A DNA stretch of 64,000 nucleotides from Sinonovacula constricta (taxonomy: Eukaryota; Mollusca; Bivalvia; Cardiida; Solecurtidae), in NCBI GenBank assembly GCA_007844125.1, contig CM017563.1, forward strand, positions 15,669,663 to 15,733,662, read 5' to 3'. Shown here in pieces: positions 1-15,030 of the stretch. Under the pieces are notes generated by a model. That model searched no databases. It was not told the DNA's origin and saw only the letters and a program-made list of their open reading frames with translations. Position 1 is the first letter of the stretch. Each line of letters starts with the position of its first letter. The translations under genes were made by a program, and so were the position numbers.

Positions 1-953
1 ATAAGGTAACTTTTAATTAAACATAAGTCTATTGAACGATACAAATAGTTTGAGAAATGAACGACTACAAGTACTTTGTAGATTGAAATTCAGCTGATAT
101 CATTCTTTTTCCGTAGCTGATTTTAACGCTATGTTTAATCCCTAAAACAGTGATTACATTTTCGTAAAGTTTAGAATATTACTCCAAGAACATGATGTGT
201 TTAATGCTTCAAGAAATTCTAGCTTTTAGAAAAGAGTAAAAACTGTAATTTGCAAGTGTTTATAAGAATCACTGCCAACGCTAGAACATATATCCCCATA
301 TACGTCCAGCTTTGCTTCCGATCGACTATCTGTGTACCAATGTATTTCCTTTTTCTTAAAGCATATTTGTTTATATGATAAAATTACTATCATTTGCAGT
401 GCATAGTTAATTTCATACACACTTTTAATTGGTACCGTTTTTCACAGATATATACAGTTGTCCCTACAAATACCCCTTTGTTTAAATATTCCAATAAACG
501 AATGTAATAACTGTCTGACAACGGGCTTTATGTATGAAAGTGTATGGATACTTCGCATTATAAAAACATACGGTTCCTCACCCCTTCCGTTTTATGAATC
601 ATTATGTATTTGCAAGCATCAGTATTTTTAAGCTAGCAAAATTTTATATGCTTCTAATATAACTTGAGCGTAAGAAAATTAACGTATTGGTATTGGAAAT
701 GCAATGGGAATACGCCACAAGAACTACGATTAACTATTGCAAGATGAAATACAGCAAACACCGCAGACTAAATAGGAGGATTATTCTTACACTGACATGT
801 ATGTAAGGAATTGACAGTCACGGGAGTACGAGATTCTAAATGTCTAAATGTGGTTCAAAAAATGGTTTAAAATTACGAATCTTTACAAACGCTGTGTTTC
901 GTATCTATACTTTTTCTTTTATTAGCCTAACATCTTCTACTTCTATAATTCTC
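1..953. other. Gene-free AT-rich flank
   Basis: Open frames here are short, lack family motifs and have no convincing splice context. I see no gene, RNA or recognisable repeat before the (TG)n tract. Confidence 0.5.
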
Positions 954-954
954 T

Positions 955-1264
955 CGTGCGTGTGTGTGTGTGTGTGTTCGGTTGTGTGTGTGTGCGTGTG
1001 TGTGTGCTTGTGTGTGTGAGTGTGTGCGTTTGTGTGTGTGTGAGTGTGCGTTTGTGTGAGTGTGCGTGTGTGTGCGTGTGTGTGTGTGAGCATGTGTGTG
1101 TGGATGTGTGTGTGAGTGTGAGTGTGTGTGCGTGCGTGTGTGCGTGTGTGGGTGTGAGTGTGTGTGTGAGTGTGTGTGTTTGTGTGTGTGAGTGTGTGTT
1201 TGTGTGCAAGTATGTGCGTGTGTGTATGTGCGTGTGTGTGAATGTGTGTGTGAGTGTGCATGTA
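955..1264. repeat. (TG)n microsatellite, interrupted
   Basis: About 310 bp of TG dinucleotides interrupted by C, A and T substitutions (tgtgcg, tgagtg, tttgtg). All frames are open because the tract rarely makes stops, so the Cys/Val and His/Thr translations are artefacts. Alternating purine-pyrimidine sequence of this kind can adopt Z-DNA and is length-polymorphic. Confidence 0.95.
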
Positions 1265-3825
1265 AGTTCATACATAATCTTTTGACACCTTTAAACCATT
1301 ATTTGTTCACTGCTTCGGAAAATTGGTTAATTTTGAGGCAATAAGTGTAGATTAACTGATGTGCCTTTCTGTGTTATATTAAACCCCTCTGCTCAGGCTA
1401 TACAACTACGCTTTCCAATGATACGACTGTGATAACCAGTAATGAGGAAGCCATTAAATAGGTCTTCCTTTTTTATTCTTGACAGAAATAATGTTGCAAA
1501 CAACTATTTTCAAAACTAAAAAACAACTTTTCATTAAACAGCGTTTGATCGCTAGCTTACACACACAACTTCGATTTCAGAGGTCAACAAAACATTTAAT
1601 GGAATCTTTTTTTTAAATAAAATAACAAACTTATTGCCCTTTTATCCACCCAGCTAAGTAAAAATAGTCTATTTAGTTTGACTTTACTTGTGAAGAATCC
1701 GCTTAAACCCGGTATTTCTATTTAAGTGTTCAATCTCATATGTAACTTGTTGTCTATCTTTCCTTACAAGTGCACACTTAGCCATCTCTAACTCTACAAT
1801 ATGAAAGTTGCATAAATAAGGTGCTCACGCCGATTTTACAGAGCTCTAACACACACTTCCTGAGAGCTTTCTCAAATTTAAACAGTTAAAGGAAAACAGA
1901 TCCTACAAAACTTTGCAAGCGACGACGTATTCTGCAACCTATTTCATGTCATCATTAATTAGATAGTAGTTACGTTGTTAAATATGTTCACATCGTATTT
2001 ATGTGATTACATAATGCTTGTAACTATTAGAAATACACATTATTCTTGATTGTTAAAGAAACCGATTATTTGAATTAAAGATGAAATGACTAGAGAAGAA
2101 GTCTCAATGGTAGCAGCGCCCAGTTCGTGTCTAGATGGAACTGAAATACCATAGTCTAACGTTTGTCAAAGGAAAATATGAGTAACAATCCTAATAGGAT
2201 GAATTTAACGACAACATAGATAACAACATGAACGGTGGATGTTTTACGTCTGACAATCTGTAAAATGTAACTGTGTCAGAAAAACAACGTATGAACAGTT
2301 TACTGTTGTTAAATAAAATAACGAACACTTCCACAACAAGTAACTATATCAATCGGTTTGAACGAAAGTTTGAATTTAATTAGGATAGCCCATTTCGCTT
2401 GAGCAGGGCAATGGCGAGGTTGTTCTGTTTCAGTTTTTGATAACTGTTTAGTATATATTTATACTTATAAAACGTGTGTATCATTTTCCTAGCTCGTCTT
2501 TGAATAGAATGTGTTTAGTTGATCGTTTTTTTTATTATTTTGTTAGATACAAAATTTGGGTCAGATCAAAAAGTGCAATTAATCATTTTTATAGGAAAAA
2601 GAAGACTTATTTAAGATAATACGTTAAGTGAAGAAATTGTCATTTGGGAGGGGGGGGGGCGTATTAATGACATTATACATTTTGAAAAGAAATGACATTA
2701 AATGCATTATCATGTCGATGATTATGGCCGATATGGAGATCTAGTAAGTACCTGCCGCCATTATTTCTCTGATGTTTCATACACAGCCCTAACTACTTAC
2801 TAGCTAACTGTGTTGGCACTTCATATTGTTATTCAACTTTATCTCTTTTTCTTTGATAGTGTACCAAACTGTTGCATTTTTATTTGTGATGACCATTCAG
2901 AATCCAAATAAAAATGGAAAAAAATATTTAAAGAAATATTAAATTACATTTTATTTTTTAACATTTTAAAGTTTAGGGTTATTCTCCTACTTAAATCATT
3001 TTATAGGTGGATAACCATTTATGTCATACATTCTGATTATTGACTTATAGACTTACAATTTCTTAGTTTAAGTAATTAGCTATTCTAACATATTGTTTAA
3101 TATAAGGCATGGTGTAATAGCTAACCTATGTGATAAGAAAAAAAAGTATCATCAGTTTCCAAAATATTATGTATCGCGATACGTACGTATCGTGTGGGTA
3201 GCGTATCGATTGTCAGAAAAAGTTTGAATTGAAATTTGATATATTGACCTTTATTGTGTGTGACAAATAGTTAACATATAATGAAATTCAGAAATAATGA
3301 GGAGTCGAATGTGTACCTATATTTCAATGTTTATACAGAAACAACTTCCCTACAATAATGTGGTAAGGAACGTTTAAAGTCCCAAATATTTTCGAACCCT
3401 TTGATTTCAAGCAACGTCGCAAAGCAGCAACCTTATTATTTAAAATATTACCGGAAGTCGTCGTGAAATATTCAATATACATGTCTGCTTTTTCATATTA
3501 AATTCGTTTGCACTTCTCAGTCAAAATATTATGATTACAATATAGAGAACCATTAAATGATGGCATTATGACAGTACGAAAATCATAGTATGTCACAGCA
3601 ATGCATTTATAAAGATTAACTATCACAGAAATATAAACTTGCAAGTCTTTTGCAAAGTGACAAAAATACAAAATCAATGAATGACAGAGATAAAAAAACT
3701 GCGGCATTAGAACACCAATGACCCAGGAGACAATGTATATTTGGGTAAAAAAACGGTTTATGAAGTTTTTATCTTGCCTAATAAAGACAACAACCGTTTA
3801 AATACATGAACACTGATCTCAATTC
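1265..3825. other. Gene-free AT-rich stretch
   Basis: No coding exon, RNA gene or repeat recognised. The only local oddity is a run of about ten G near 2649. Confidence 0.45.
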
Positions 3826-4022
3826 ACTGTTCAAATAATACAAGCACATTTGCCGATGTTCTTCAAAATTGTTTACCAGGCCATCATTGTTCAAATTATT
3901 CACGCACATTTACAGACGTCCATCAAAATTGTTTACCAGACCCTCATTGTTCCAATTATTCACACATCCAACACTTGCATGCAAGCACATTTGTAAACGT
4001 CCTTCAAATTTGTTTACAAGCC
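3826..4022. repeat. About 60-bp minisatellite, roughly three copies
   Basis: The core caaaattgtttaccag followed by cattgttcaaattattcac recurs at about 3864 and 3924, a 60-bp period. A third, more diverged core lies near 4005 after a 21-bp extra segment. A short open frame on the plus strand (3869-4060) is only the repeat read through and is not a gene. Confidence 0.8.
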
Positions 4023-5640
4023 AAACTAAAGGTGATATGTGGATGTCAGGGGAAAAGTAAAAGTAACGTACTGTATGTTAATTTTGGAATCATTCCACAT
4101 AATGCATCTTCCTTGAAGTAGCAGAAGGTTTGAAGGAAGATGGCAATGTAAAGACATTTTAAAGTAGAAGATGATAAGATGTACTTTTGAAATGGCTATT
4201 TTATTCTTAATTAATACCCAATTTTTGTGGACATATTTGTTTTAATTTAATTTGCTTACTATGCTCAACAGACACAATATAGGACTTATGATTAGAATAA
4301 TGCAGTTGACAACCTCTATTTCTCTATTTTGTTGTATATTTAGATATTTGTCTGGGTATCGTTTGTGTAAAATATGTTTTCATGTAGGAACAGCTTCAGT
4401 GATAACATCAGTATAAAAAAATACAACATAGTATAATTTCGAACTAGGGATATCACAAATAAATTCTACAGATCAAAAAAGTCATACTGTTGAATAGAAA
4501 TATGTATATAAAATAACCAGTGAACAATGTCCCTCTTTGGACCCTTTTTCTGGTCCTAAAAACCTTTTGTGAACCAGACAAACCCCGACAAATTAATAAC
4601 CATGTCTATGTTAAAGATGCTGGTCAACACTGCGGAAAAACTGTGTGCCGCAATAGCAAATATTCAAGACTAAATCCCAACAGAAATGTATTTTCATAAT
4701 TGCAACACTATTTTAGGATTACTACTAGGATAGTTTGATTGTAACAGAGTCTTGGCAAAAACACTGCCTTGTGTTTAGCAAAGCGCACAGATTGCAAACA
4801 CGTGTATTATTAAATTGTACAAATAATACCAAGCTCATTATTGATCTATTGTAGTTGCAAATAGAATACAATTTGTATCTGGCAATCGGCAAAATAAAAG
4901 CCCACAGGGTTGCCTAAACTGGTTTATTAAGTTTCACATTTTTTTCTTAAGAGAGACAAAAGTGCAAAGTAAAGTATTCGGATTATTAAAAGAAACGTTT
5001 TTAACCCCGTGACGAACTGTGTCACATTAAGATAATATAACCGTTAAGTTTATTTTCGTACCAAACTTAAGCTTAACTGTTTAAAAAGAACGTGCCTTCA
5101 TTAGATTAGTCTCCTAACGCTGTCCAAAGTTTCCTTTCTAGAGTACTATGTGCTACTTGCATATGATTAGTTACTAGTTGTTGTTCAGCGCTAGGCCCTC
5201 GGCGGAATTACATACTCTCCCCAACCCCTACCCCCACCACCACGCACACACACACCCGCCCCTTGTGATTTTGTGATTGCAGCAAACGTTCACCTAGATA
5301 CGCGCAGCGGCAGTCATGTAGATAAAGCTTATTGCGCAGTGAAAACAATGCAAATGTGATAAACATATTTGTTCCCAACCTCGTCCTTGAATAAACCATG
5401 TTGATGGTTCAAGGGCCGTTTGAACTTTACTGACACAGTGCGAAGTATACTGCACTTTCTTCGTTTCAAAGAACAAGTAAAATGTTATGCATACCGCTGA
5501 ATCTAAATGCGTTGTGTGCATGAATTGCAAGTTACCGGGTTTTGCTTTCCTACGTTAGAGCGATTCTGGTTAAAGGCACCTTTAAAATTTAGTGCTTATC
5601 ACGTTAAATTTGTATCAATAGCTAATTTTCGATCGACTTT
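4023..5640. other. Gene-free stretch with a C-rich patch
   Basis: No gene recognised. A C-rich patch at about 5219-5262 (runs of four to five C, then CA repeats) gives G-runs on the minus strand. Confidence 0.4.
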
Positions 5641-5645
5641 TGTGC

Positions 5646-5720
5646 AGTAAGTCCGAGACTCGAGCCCGGACCCCTCGTTAACAGGCGAATGCTCTAACGA
5701 CTGTGCTAACCGTGGCCGCT
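5646..5720 (-). repeat. tRNA-like sequence, copy 1 (pseudogene or SINE head)
   Basis: Read on the minus strand it shows a tRNA-like layout: a TTAGCACAGTCGTTAGAGC D-arm/A-box segment, an anticodon-arm region with a CCTGTTAA loop, and a GGGCTCGAGTC B-box. The D arm is imperfect and the acceptor stem pairs poorly, so a functional tRNA is unlikely. The loop resembles that of tRNA-Asn(GUU). A closely similar copy lies about 245 bp to the right in the same orientation, and the shared sequence extends beyond the tRNA-like part (ctatcaccca and tgtgcagt flanks). That points to a duplicated tRNA-derived repeat. Confidence 0.55.
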
Positions 5721-5892
5721 TATACATTCTCTTTCTATCACCCAGCTATGTACATACCGGACAACTTGAAATTAGTCATTGAATTTCCACAGACCAAAAT
5801 AATGCTCTACATCAAATTCCCAAGCACTTTCCAATTTTGAAAAGACAGCGGGCAATTTACGTACGGCGCCATTGTAACAGTGGGTTTATGTG

Positions 5893-5972
5893 CAGTTAGT
5901 CTGGGACTCGAACCCGGCACCATTTGCTAACAGGGCGAATGCTCTACCGACTGAGCTAACCGGACCGCTTAC
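5893..5972 (-). repeat. tRNA-like sequence, copy 2 (best preserved)
   Basis: The minus strand reads GGTCCGG, then TTAGCTCAGTCGGTAGAGC (good A-box and D arm), a CCTGTTA anticodon-loop region and GGTTCGAGTCC (perfect B-box). The acceptor strand CCAGACT pairs with GGTCCGG through six of seven positions, counting one G-U wobble and one mismatch. The anticodon stem has a mismatch and the loop lacks the usual U33, so I favour a tRNA pseudogene or SINE head over a working tRNA. Confidence 0.55.
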
Positions 5973-5975
5973 ACG

Positions 5976-8195
<2,220 letters not shown>

Positions 8196-8295
8196 NNNNN
8201 NNNNNNNNNNNNNNNNNNNNNNNNNNNNNNNNNNNNNNNNNNNNNNNNNNNNNNNNNNNNNNNNNNNNNNNNNNNNNNNNNNNNNNNNNNNNNNN
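8196..8295. other. Assembly gap (100 N)
   Basis: Exactly 100 ambiguous bases, the usual placeholder for a scaffold gap of unknown size. The right edge is a perfect (ACT)n run, so the assembly probably broke inside this repeat. Confidence 0.97.
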
Positions 8296-8311
8296 ACTAC
8301 TACTACTACTT

Positions 8312-8383
<72 letters not shown>

Positions 8384-8942
8384 TTACTACTATTACTACT
8401 ACTACTACTACTACTACTTAAACTACTAATGTTGCTGCTACTACTACTTCTACTACTACTTCTACTATTGCTACTTCTACCAACACTACTTATACTGATA
8501 CAACAACAACTACTACTACTTCTGCTTCTTCTAAAAAAAACAAACAAAATAAACAACAACAGCTACTACTTCGACAATAATTAGTACTACTCCTTCCCTA
8601 CTACTACTACTACTACTACAACTACTACTACTACTACTTATATTACTACTACTTCTACTACCCCTGCTCCTGCTTCTGCTACTGGTGCTACTATAACTAC
8701 TACTACTGCTACTACTACTACTACTGCTACTACTACTGATGCTGCTACTGTTGCGGTTGCTCCTTCTACCACTGCTTCTACTACTACTTATCCTCCTTAT
8801 ACTACTACTCCTACTACTACTACTTCTACTTCATCTACTAGTACTACTACTACTACTACTACATTATTACTGCTGCTACTACTACTACTACCACTACTAC
8901 TACTACTTCCACTGATGTTGCTTCTATTGCTGCTGCTTCTTC
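8296..8942. repeat. (ACT)n trinucleotide field, degenerate to the right
   Basis: Perfect (ACT)n for about 100 bp beside the gap, then ACT/GCT/TCT mixtures to about 8940. Poly-Thr and poly-Ser frames are artefacts. A closely similar field occurs at 26.5-27.1 kb. Confidence 0.95.
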
Positions 8943-8994
8943 TACTTTTCAATCTTTTCGCGACTAAAAATAATTAAGGAAAGTCTAAATGCAC

Positions 8995-9180
8995 TGACGC
9001 GAAGTCACTTTATTTTACTGGCAGAAACGCGAAGTCCTGCAAGCATTTCGCAACTGCATATCGCCGCGAAATGACTCCATTTCTCTGAAGGTAATGTCTA
9101 TTCTACGCGAAGTCATTAAATATTCGGTTCACTCCTCACTTCGCCTTTGTAAGACTTTAATTCTGAGCTGTACGGTATTT
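8995..9180 (+). repeat. Dispersed repeat rich in GCGAAGTC, copy 1
   Basis: About 190 bp matching 27471-27660 in the same orientation. Shared landmarks are gacgc-aagtcac, ttattttact-gcagaaa-gcgaagtc, tttcgc, gccgcgaa-tgactccattt, ttctattctacgc, cactcc-cacttcgc and a terminal agctgtac. Both copies lie to the right of a long (ACT)n field. No terminal inverted repeat was identified, and the element class is unknown. Confidence 0.7.
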
Positions 9181-10334
9181 GTATTGACTTATTCTGTACG
9201 AAGTGATAAATCCTTTACACGTATATCAATAAGGTTGTCTCAGGTAAGGCAGTAAAAGTTTGCTGTGTGGAGTTTATGTTTAACAATGACAATATTTTCA
9301 TCGGTAAACTATGTTCTTCGCGGTATTACTTGTCACTGATCTTGCACTGTCCTTTGAATTGTTGTATTAGGTCCAATATAATTTAAAATTTAACTTTTAA
9401 AATTTAAGTGGCATGGGGGTAATTTCTTTTTTTCAGATTTAATTACATGTAGCAGCATTCAGAGGACCTTGTCATGTTTTCGCATTTATTTCTGAAAAAA
9501 AAAACAGTTTCACTTGCTTTTTAAAGAATAAAATGAAAATGGACAAGGTTATCATTAATAGATAATTTGCTCAAAGGTCTCTTCAATGAATTCTCTACAA
9601 AAATACGAATATGAACTATTTCCATATTTAATCGATTCTCGGTCCAGTAAACTGTTCTGGAAAAAAGATTATACTCGTGCAGCCATTAGTTTTTATTATG
9701 ACTGATTGCTAGAATTTATAGTATGGCACGTTTAGTTTATATTCAAAGTGATTTTTCTTTTGGTGCTTAATACCTGGTTGTGATAAGTTGAAGAAGGCAC
9801 CAAGTCAAAGTTATTGACCGCATTGGAACAAAAGACATGCACGGAGATTAAAACTATTTGAACTAGCACATGCCAGACGAATAAAACGCACACATGAAAG
9901 GTGAAACGACAAAACACTTCGACGCTCTATTGAGCATAAAGAAAATAACAGTCCCCTCCACCCACCACCACCCACCCCCACCCCCACACAATCCAGGTGA
10001 TAAGGTGGCAGTCGCATTTCAATGAATTCAATATTCAGAGCCTCTCAATGCAGTTCTCAAAAGTCACCTTTCTTTTAAAAGTCTTCGTGCAAACAGTGAG
10101 CGCGGTGATCACAGTTCAGCTGCCATACCTCCCCAAGTTAAGTCTCGACCGGACTCGGGCTCTAACACAGGCGCTGGCGAATAAGGGTTATTAGCTGACG
10201 GCACTGTGTAGCTGTCTTTTACTAGTGACACTTGCCCCTAACTTAATTAGATTTTTACATTACTTTCAGCCTTTTATCAGTTTAAATATGTATTTTCCAT
10301 TTTTAAGGACATGTTCTGTAATGAAATGATTTGC
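9181..10334. other. Gene-free stretch
   Basis: No exon or repeat recognised except a C-rich patch (about 9954-9988: CCC, CCC, CCCCC, CCCCC with short spacers) that puts G-quadruplex-type runs on the minus strand. Confidence 0.4.
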
Positions 10335-13300
10335 TGACACAAAATATGCATTAAAACAACAACATACTAAGCTGTATGACAATTATGCAACGTTCAATGT
10401 GCCACACAGTTGATCATGTAAATGATAAAATCATATTTAGTATTCTGATAAAAAAATGCTGCAAACGAAAAATAAATGATACCACACAGTAGCAGAATCA
10501 GCTTGCTCATCCACGTTTCAAACATGACTAAAATCTTTTTTTAAATATGAAGAATGCATGTAAGAACCTGACCCTTTGAAGAACAACGTGTACCTTCATT
10601 TAATATGTTTGGAGAAACTGTACATGTTTTATAAGTCTATGTTTGTTCTTGTTGATTTGTCTTAAGTAGCAAATACATACAAATAGCCATGCTTTGGGTA
10701 ATACCAACATTATTTAATGTCATATCAGTATAACAACATACAATAAATCATCCCGATAATCACTATTAACATACATATTAAAATTATTATTTCGTTTGTT
10801 AACTAAATGTTGTTTTCAGTTTGTTTTGTTCAAAATATACACAATCTGGCAATACCGTTTTCTTTTGTTAGCACAACATATTGATTTGATTTCATTTAAA
10901 GGATCATCGGATCTTTAAGCATACATGTTGTACATGTTGTACACTACTATATTACCATTATGACAGTTGCAAGATAAATACTGTTATGTCTTCTTCTCAA
11001 TATGTTAAAATACATCGTTAATGAAAAAAAAAAGAATGTTTAAAGAGTAACATGTTACTTTTCTCTGAATCATCCGAAGTAAATATTTAGGGCGAATAAA
11101 CTACATAAGTACCAAGACGCGGATACAATGTATGAATCCCTTGTTTCAGCATTTTGATCAACTGTCAGATAGCCCTCTTGAAACGCTGCAAGGACGAAAT
11201 TCGAGTACTGTCTGATTTGTCAACCCAATATTTTAACAAATGTAGTAGGGTGTATCAGTACAGCGATTGAAGAAGGATCACACGTCTAACTAATAGCATA
11301 CAGGTGCACCATGTCAATAAGGCGTATTTGAATACCTCGAAATGTTATCTTATTATGGAATGCGCGACGTTAATCAACAGGTTAAAGGTTAAAGCAATTT
11401 AGAAGAACATAAGCATTGTTCCAACAACACATGTAAGGGTCAATGCGTGCATTGTAGTTTTGATTAATGTAGTTCCAGTTGTCAATTTTATGATCATATG
11501 AACAAAGAAGCTCTGTAAACAACGTTATCGTATCTAAATGTGCACAAAAATACTATTTTTACGACATACAATCACGTCTTTTGCTTCATAATCCTTTTCC
11601 GCCAGATCTTTAGTATATCCTTTCATGTCATTATAATTTTAAACTTCATGAATTCATGCCTAGTTATTGAATTAGTAATTTTAAATTCAATCATAATATA
11701 AACAACAATTTCCTTCAGAAAGAACGTGTGTAGTAGAAAAAATACATCAAGTATTGTATTTATATATTGATAGAATCCGAGCAGTAATGCATACTTTTTA
11801 TAACTGTGTGTATATCCGGCAATAAAAGTGAATTTGTAACAACGGAGGATAATGTTGTCGTTAGTTTAATGTTCATTCATCCTAAAACACGACATACTCT
11901 ACCTCTGGCTCACATTAGACATACTGTTGATGTTTTGATTGAATATACAAATTTACTTGTCAACACTGTGGCATGCAAACATACCTATCAATTCATAGTT
12001 TGTTTTCTCATTTAAGCAATGGTTAACATATGGATAAATTTGCTGCAGACATCACCTCTTTCCGTTTGTCAAAAGTTAAAGGCTTAATTGAGGCCTAAAA
12101 CACAGCGGGGTATCAATACAACTGACGAGGCTCTGCATACTTTAAACCACATTACAAGAATGTAAGTACATAAATAAGAGATCAGTATTTGCAGATATAT
12201 ACAATTATAGATACAGACTTAAAATACACAACAGTTGACCTGACCTTGTAGCGCAATCGGCAAAGCGTCGGCTCCAGGTACGGGAGGCCCCGGGTTAGAC
12301 TCCGGGCCGCCACATACAAAGTCGTTAAAGATGGAAGTAGTATAGCTTCCTTGCTAACGCTCAAGGAAATATAAAGATAGTTCCACGACTGGTTGGCCCG
12401 ATGTCAGGATAAAGTGGGTGTGATATTATGCCATGTGTTCACGGCATGCTATACACAGTGAAGGAAGTACAATATCTGCTTCAAAGGGACACTATTGCCA
12501 GATAACTGATATACTGTTGGTGGGACAATAAACCCAACAAACAATTAACAAGCAAATATAGTGTCGAGATACACAGTGTACAATAGGCATAATCTATCAG
12601 ATAAAAAAAGACAAGGGATGCCACTTCCAATGATCCAGTATAAATCACTATTTAATGTGCGAAGGTCTACCACCTGAGTTACAATGCGCCGGTGGTTCTG
12701 CATGACATTTGTCTGGGTTCCTCCTCCACGAAAGGTCTGGACGTCGCTATAATGACCGTAAATATTCACTGCGATTTATTAAAAAAATCAAGAAATAAAA
12801 ATGATAAAGCAAACGTTTTTTGATTAACGCATCATGTAGGATTATTTGGTTTAAACTCTGAAAAAAATATTGTTCACTTCAACGAACGTGTTGTGCATAT
12901 ATTTCTCTGTATGATACAAATGTATTATTTCGACTTATATAGATAAGTTTTATGAAATAGAAAAGTGTATAAAAAGAAGAGGGGAAATACTTATCGCTAG
13001 AGAGGTTTAAAGTACCAAGGAAATTCAGACTGGTATTAAAGACCAAGACAAGTTTTGAATGACATCTGTTCACCCATTTGTCTGATGATGGCCATGTATA
13101 CCAAGTTATTACAGAAATGTACTACATCGTCGATACTCCTCATTACTGCAGACAAGTTCAAGTATTCATCACAAGCTTTCAAAACCCTTTGCGTTGCAAA
13201 TTATATTATTTCTTGCAAACATAAAATAAAGTGCGCAGAATACACAGAAAGGGTTTTAATTGAAGTACACATACAAATACAACGTTGTACCGAATGGTTG

Positions 13301-13425
13301 GTCAGTGTATAGACAGTAAAAACACTCAATGCTAAGTTCAACGAGATCAGTAGTTAATAATTACTTAAGCTTTTTAATTTCGATTCAAACGTAAATATTC
13401 AAACGGGATACGTTTGATTATAGAA
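10335..13425 (+). repeat. Left arm of a diverged inverted duplication
   Basis: About 3.1 kb collinear, in inverted orientation, with 48.67-52.39 kb. I matched many separate blocks by eye. Examples: tagaatccgagcagtaat (about 11771 versus 51025); acagcggggtatc (about 12102 versus 50650); gtgtcgagatac and aagggatgccac (about 12560-12620 versus 49880-49940); gcgccggtggttct (about 12687 versus 49465); ttaaagaccaagacaag (about 13037 versus 49115); the gtaaatattcaaacggga end (about 13391 versus 48695). Blocks are separated by indels; the left arm carries a SINE at 12.24-12.55 kb. No intact open frame is shared, so it is either a segmental duplication or two insertions of one unrecognised element. 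Confidence 0.8.
12236..12545 (+). mobile_element. tRNA-derived SINE, family A, copy 1
   Basis: The 5' head is tRNA-like: an A-box segment TGTAGCGCAATCGG and a B-box segment GGGTTAGACTCC. About 230 bp of unique body follow, ending in gtgggacaataaaccca. The same body occurs inverted at 26.0 kb, 55.0 kb and as a tail fragment at 32.4 kb. It lies inside the left arm of the inverted duplication at a place where the right arm has unrelated sequence. SINEs of this type are copied by LINE machinery after RNA polymerase III transcription. Confidence 0.85.
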
Positions 13426-13587
13426 TAAAATATTTTGCAGAACATCATCAGAAATAGTCAGCCAGTTCACTTTAAATACAAGTAAATCGTAAAACTACAA
13501 GATGTTGCCCGGGATCTGCTGTGACAACTATGTAAATGGACATGTTGTATAATGAAACTGAGTCATAGCACACACTGTCCTTCTAAA

Positions 13588-13848
13588 CGAATTAGAGCGT
13601 CGGCTTGCTTGTCGGGAGGTCTCGGGTTCAAACCCCGTCAGGGTCAAACCAAAGACTTTAAAGATGGAAGTAGTGGCTTTCCTCCTAACGCTCGGGGCTA
13701 CAGGGACAGCATTACGCCTAGCTCGTTGTTGTAAGTATAATGGGCCGGCCATGTTCAGTCCCTGGGCACCTCATAATTTCCTCTGTGCTATAATGATAGA
13801 AATGCCGCTGCACAATATCGGCAAAAATGCCGGCAAATCCCATGCCAT
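13588..13848 (+). mobile_element. tRNA-derived SINE, family B, with 10-bp TSD
   Basis: Flanked by the direct repeat tccttctaaa at 13578-13587 and 13849-13858, which defines the insertion exactly. The tRNA-like head has a B-box ggttcaaacccc near 13625. The body matches the minus-strand element at 24020-24291 along its length: accaaagactttaa, ctcctaacgctcgggg, cctgggcacctcataa, gctataatgat and a ccggcaaatccca end. There is no poly-A tail. The open frame over the body (13664-13906) is not a host gene. Confidence 0.9.
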
Positions 13849-13858
13849 TCCTTCTAAA

Positions 13859-14751
13859 GGATTATCCGGATCTGTTACGTTTGTAAATAAACGAGGCCAT
13901 TTTTAAAGTTTGTTTGCTTTATCTAAAAATCTTTCTATGTATGGCGCATTCAGAACCATTGAACTAATCTGGCATGCTCTCAATGATTTCAGAAATTGCA
14001 TTTGCGAAAATAGCAACACGATCTTCGGTCTTGCTTTGTCTCATTGTCAATGATCAACAAGTCCTGTCCAATGATCGATTTGACAAAGATTATTCACCGC
14101 AGTGGTCCCATATATTGCGAATGTAAACCCACCTACCTGAAGGGCAATGTTCTATTGATAAATCATGTTTAGATCTATTTATATATCTTATCCCAGGAGC
14201 AGCCAGGGCAATTGTTCTATCGACTAATCCAACAATGTTGCTTTCCTAGCTTATCGGTTGCTCATTGATCTTAAAACGTCTGCCGTAACTCGAAATAAGA
14301 ACGATTTGTACAGTTATAGGTTCAAAATATAACGTTTCCAAGGGTTATATTTTATCAATTTAAAATCATTAAGTCAAAATGGAACATCACCAATAATTAA
14401 ACATCATCATAAACATCAACATCATAACCAACACATATAATATAATTATCACCTCCACCGTCATCAATTAAAATAGTTTTAGCCAAAAGTGAACAGTGAT
14501 TTATTTATTTTCTCTGATACTTACAAAATGTACCGATGAACACGTCGATACCAGGGACATAGTAAACGAGTTAATCGAGGCTTAATAGTATCAAAGCGTC
14601 TTACCACTGTAGTGTTCCAAAGGATATCTTTCACTGGCTCTCTGTTGTACCTGGTATACGTCATCCTACCAATCTGTATGTTAGGAATCATTCAAGCTCT
14701 TAACAAGTTATATTCTCAATGCGGGACCCTTGGTAAGACTGTGTTGAAGCC
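13859..14751. other. Gene-free stretch
   Basis: No exon recognised. A CAT/ATC-rich patch lies at about 14400-14465. Confidence 0.4.
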
Positions 14752-15030
14752 GTTATAGGGTCATATTTTAAGTTGGAGTTGTTGGAGTTCAGTTTTATAG
14801 CCGCCGTTATTGAATCATAGTTCCAATGGCGGGATTGTTGGAGGTCAGCGTTTTCAGATGCTACTGGTCATTGTCTCTATATGGAAGTTGTTGATGTTCA
14901 TTGTTAGTGTTGTTACTTGGTCATTGTTCCAATATGGAAGTTTTGGAGGAGGTCAGTTTTATAGCTGTTTTGTGCACATAGTCTGAATACGAAGCTTTCC
15001 GATGGTCAGTTAACTGTTATTGGGTCTAAG
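14752..15030. repeat. About 55-bp minisatellite, roughly five diverged copies
   Basis: Units beginning ttggag-ttcagttttatag recur near 14782, 14838, 14890, 14943 and 14999, sharing a tcat-gttccaatatggaag segment. Spacing is about 52-56 bp. No coding interpretation. Confidence 0.7.

Noticed and set aside
905..1285. Open frames of 109-118 codons on both strands (His/Thr- or Cys/Val-rich)
   Set aside because: They are translations of the (TG)n microsatellite.
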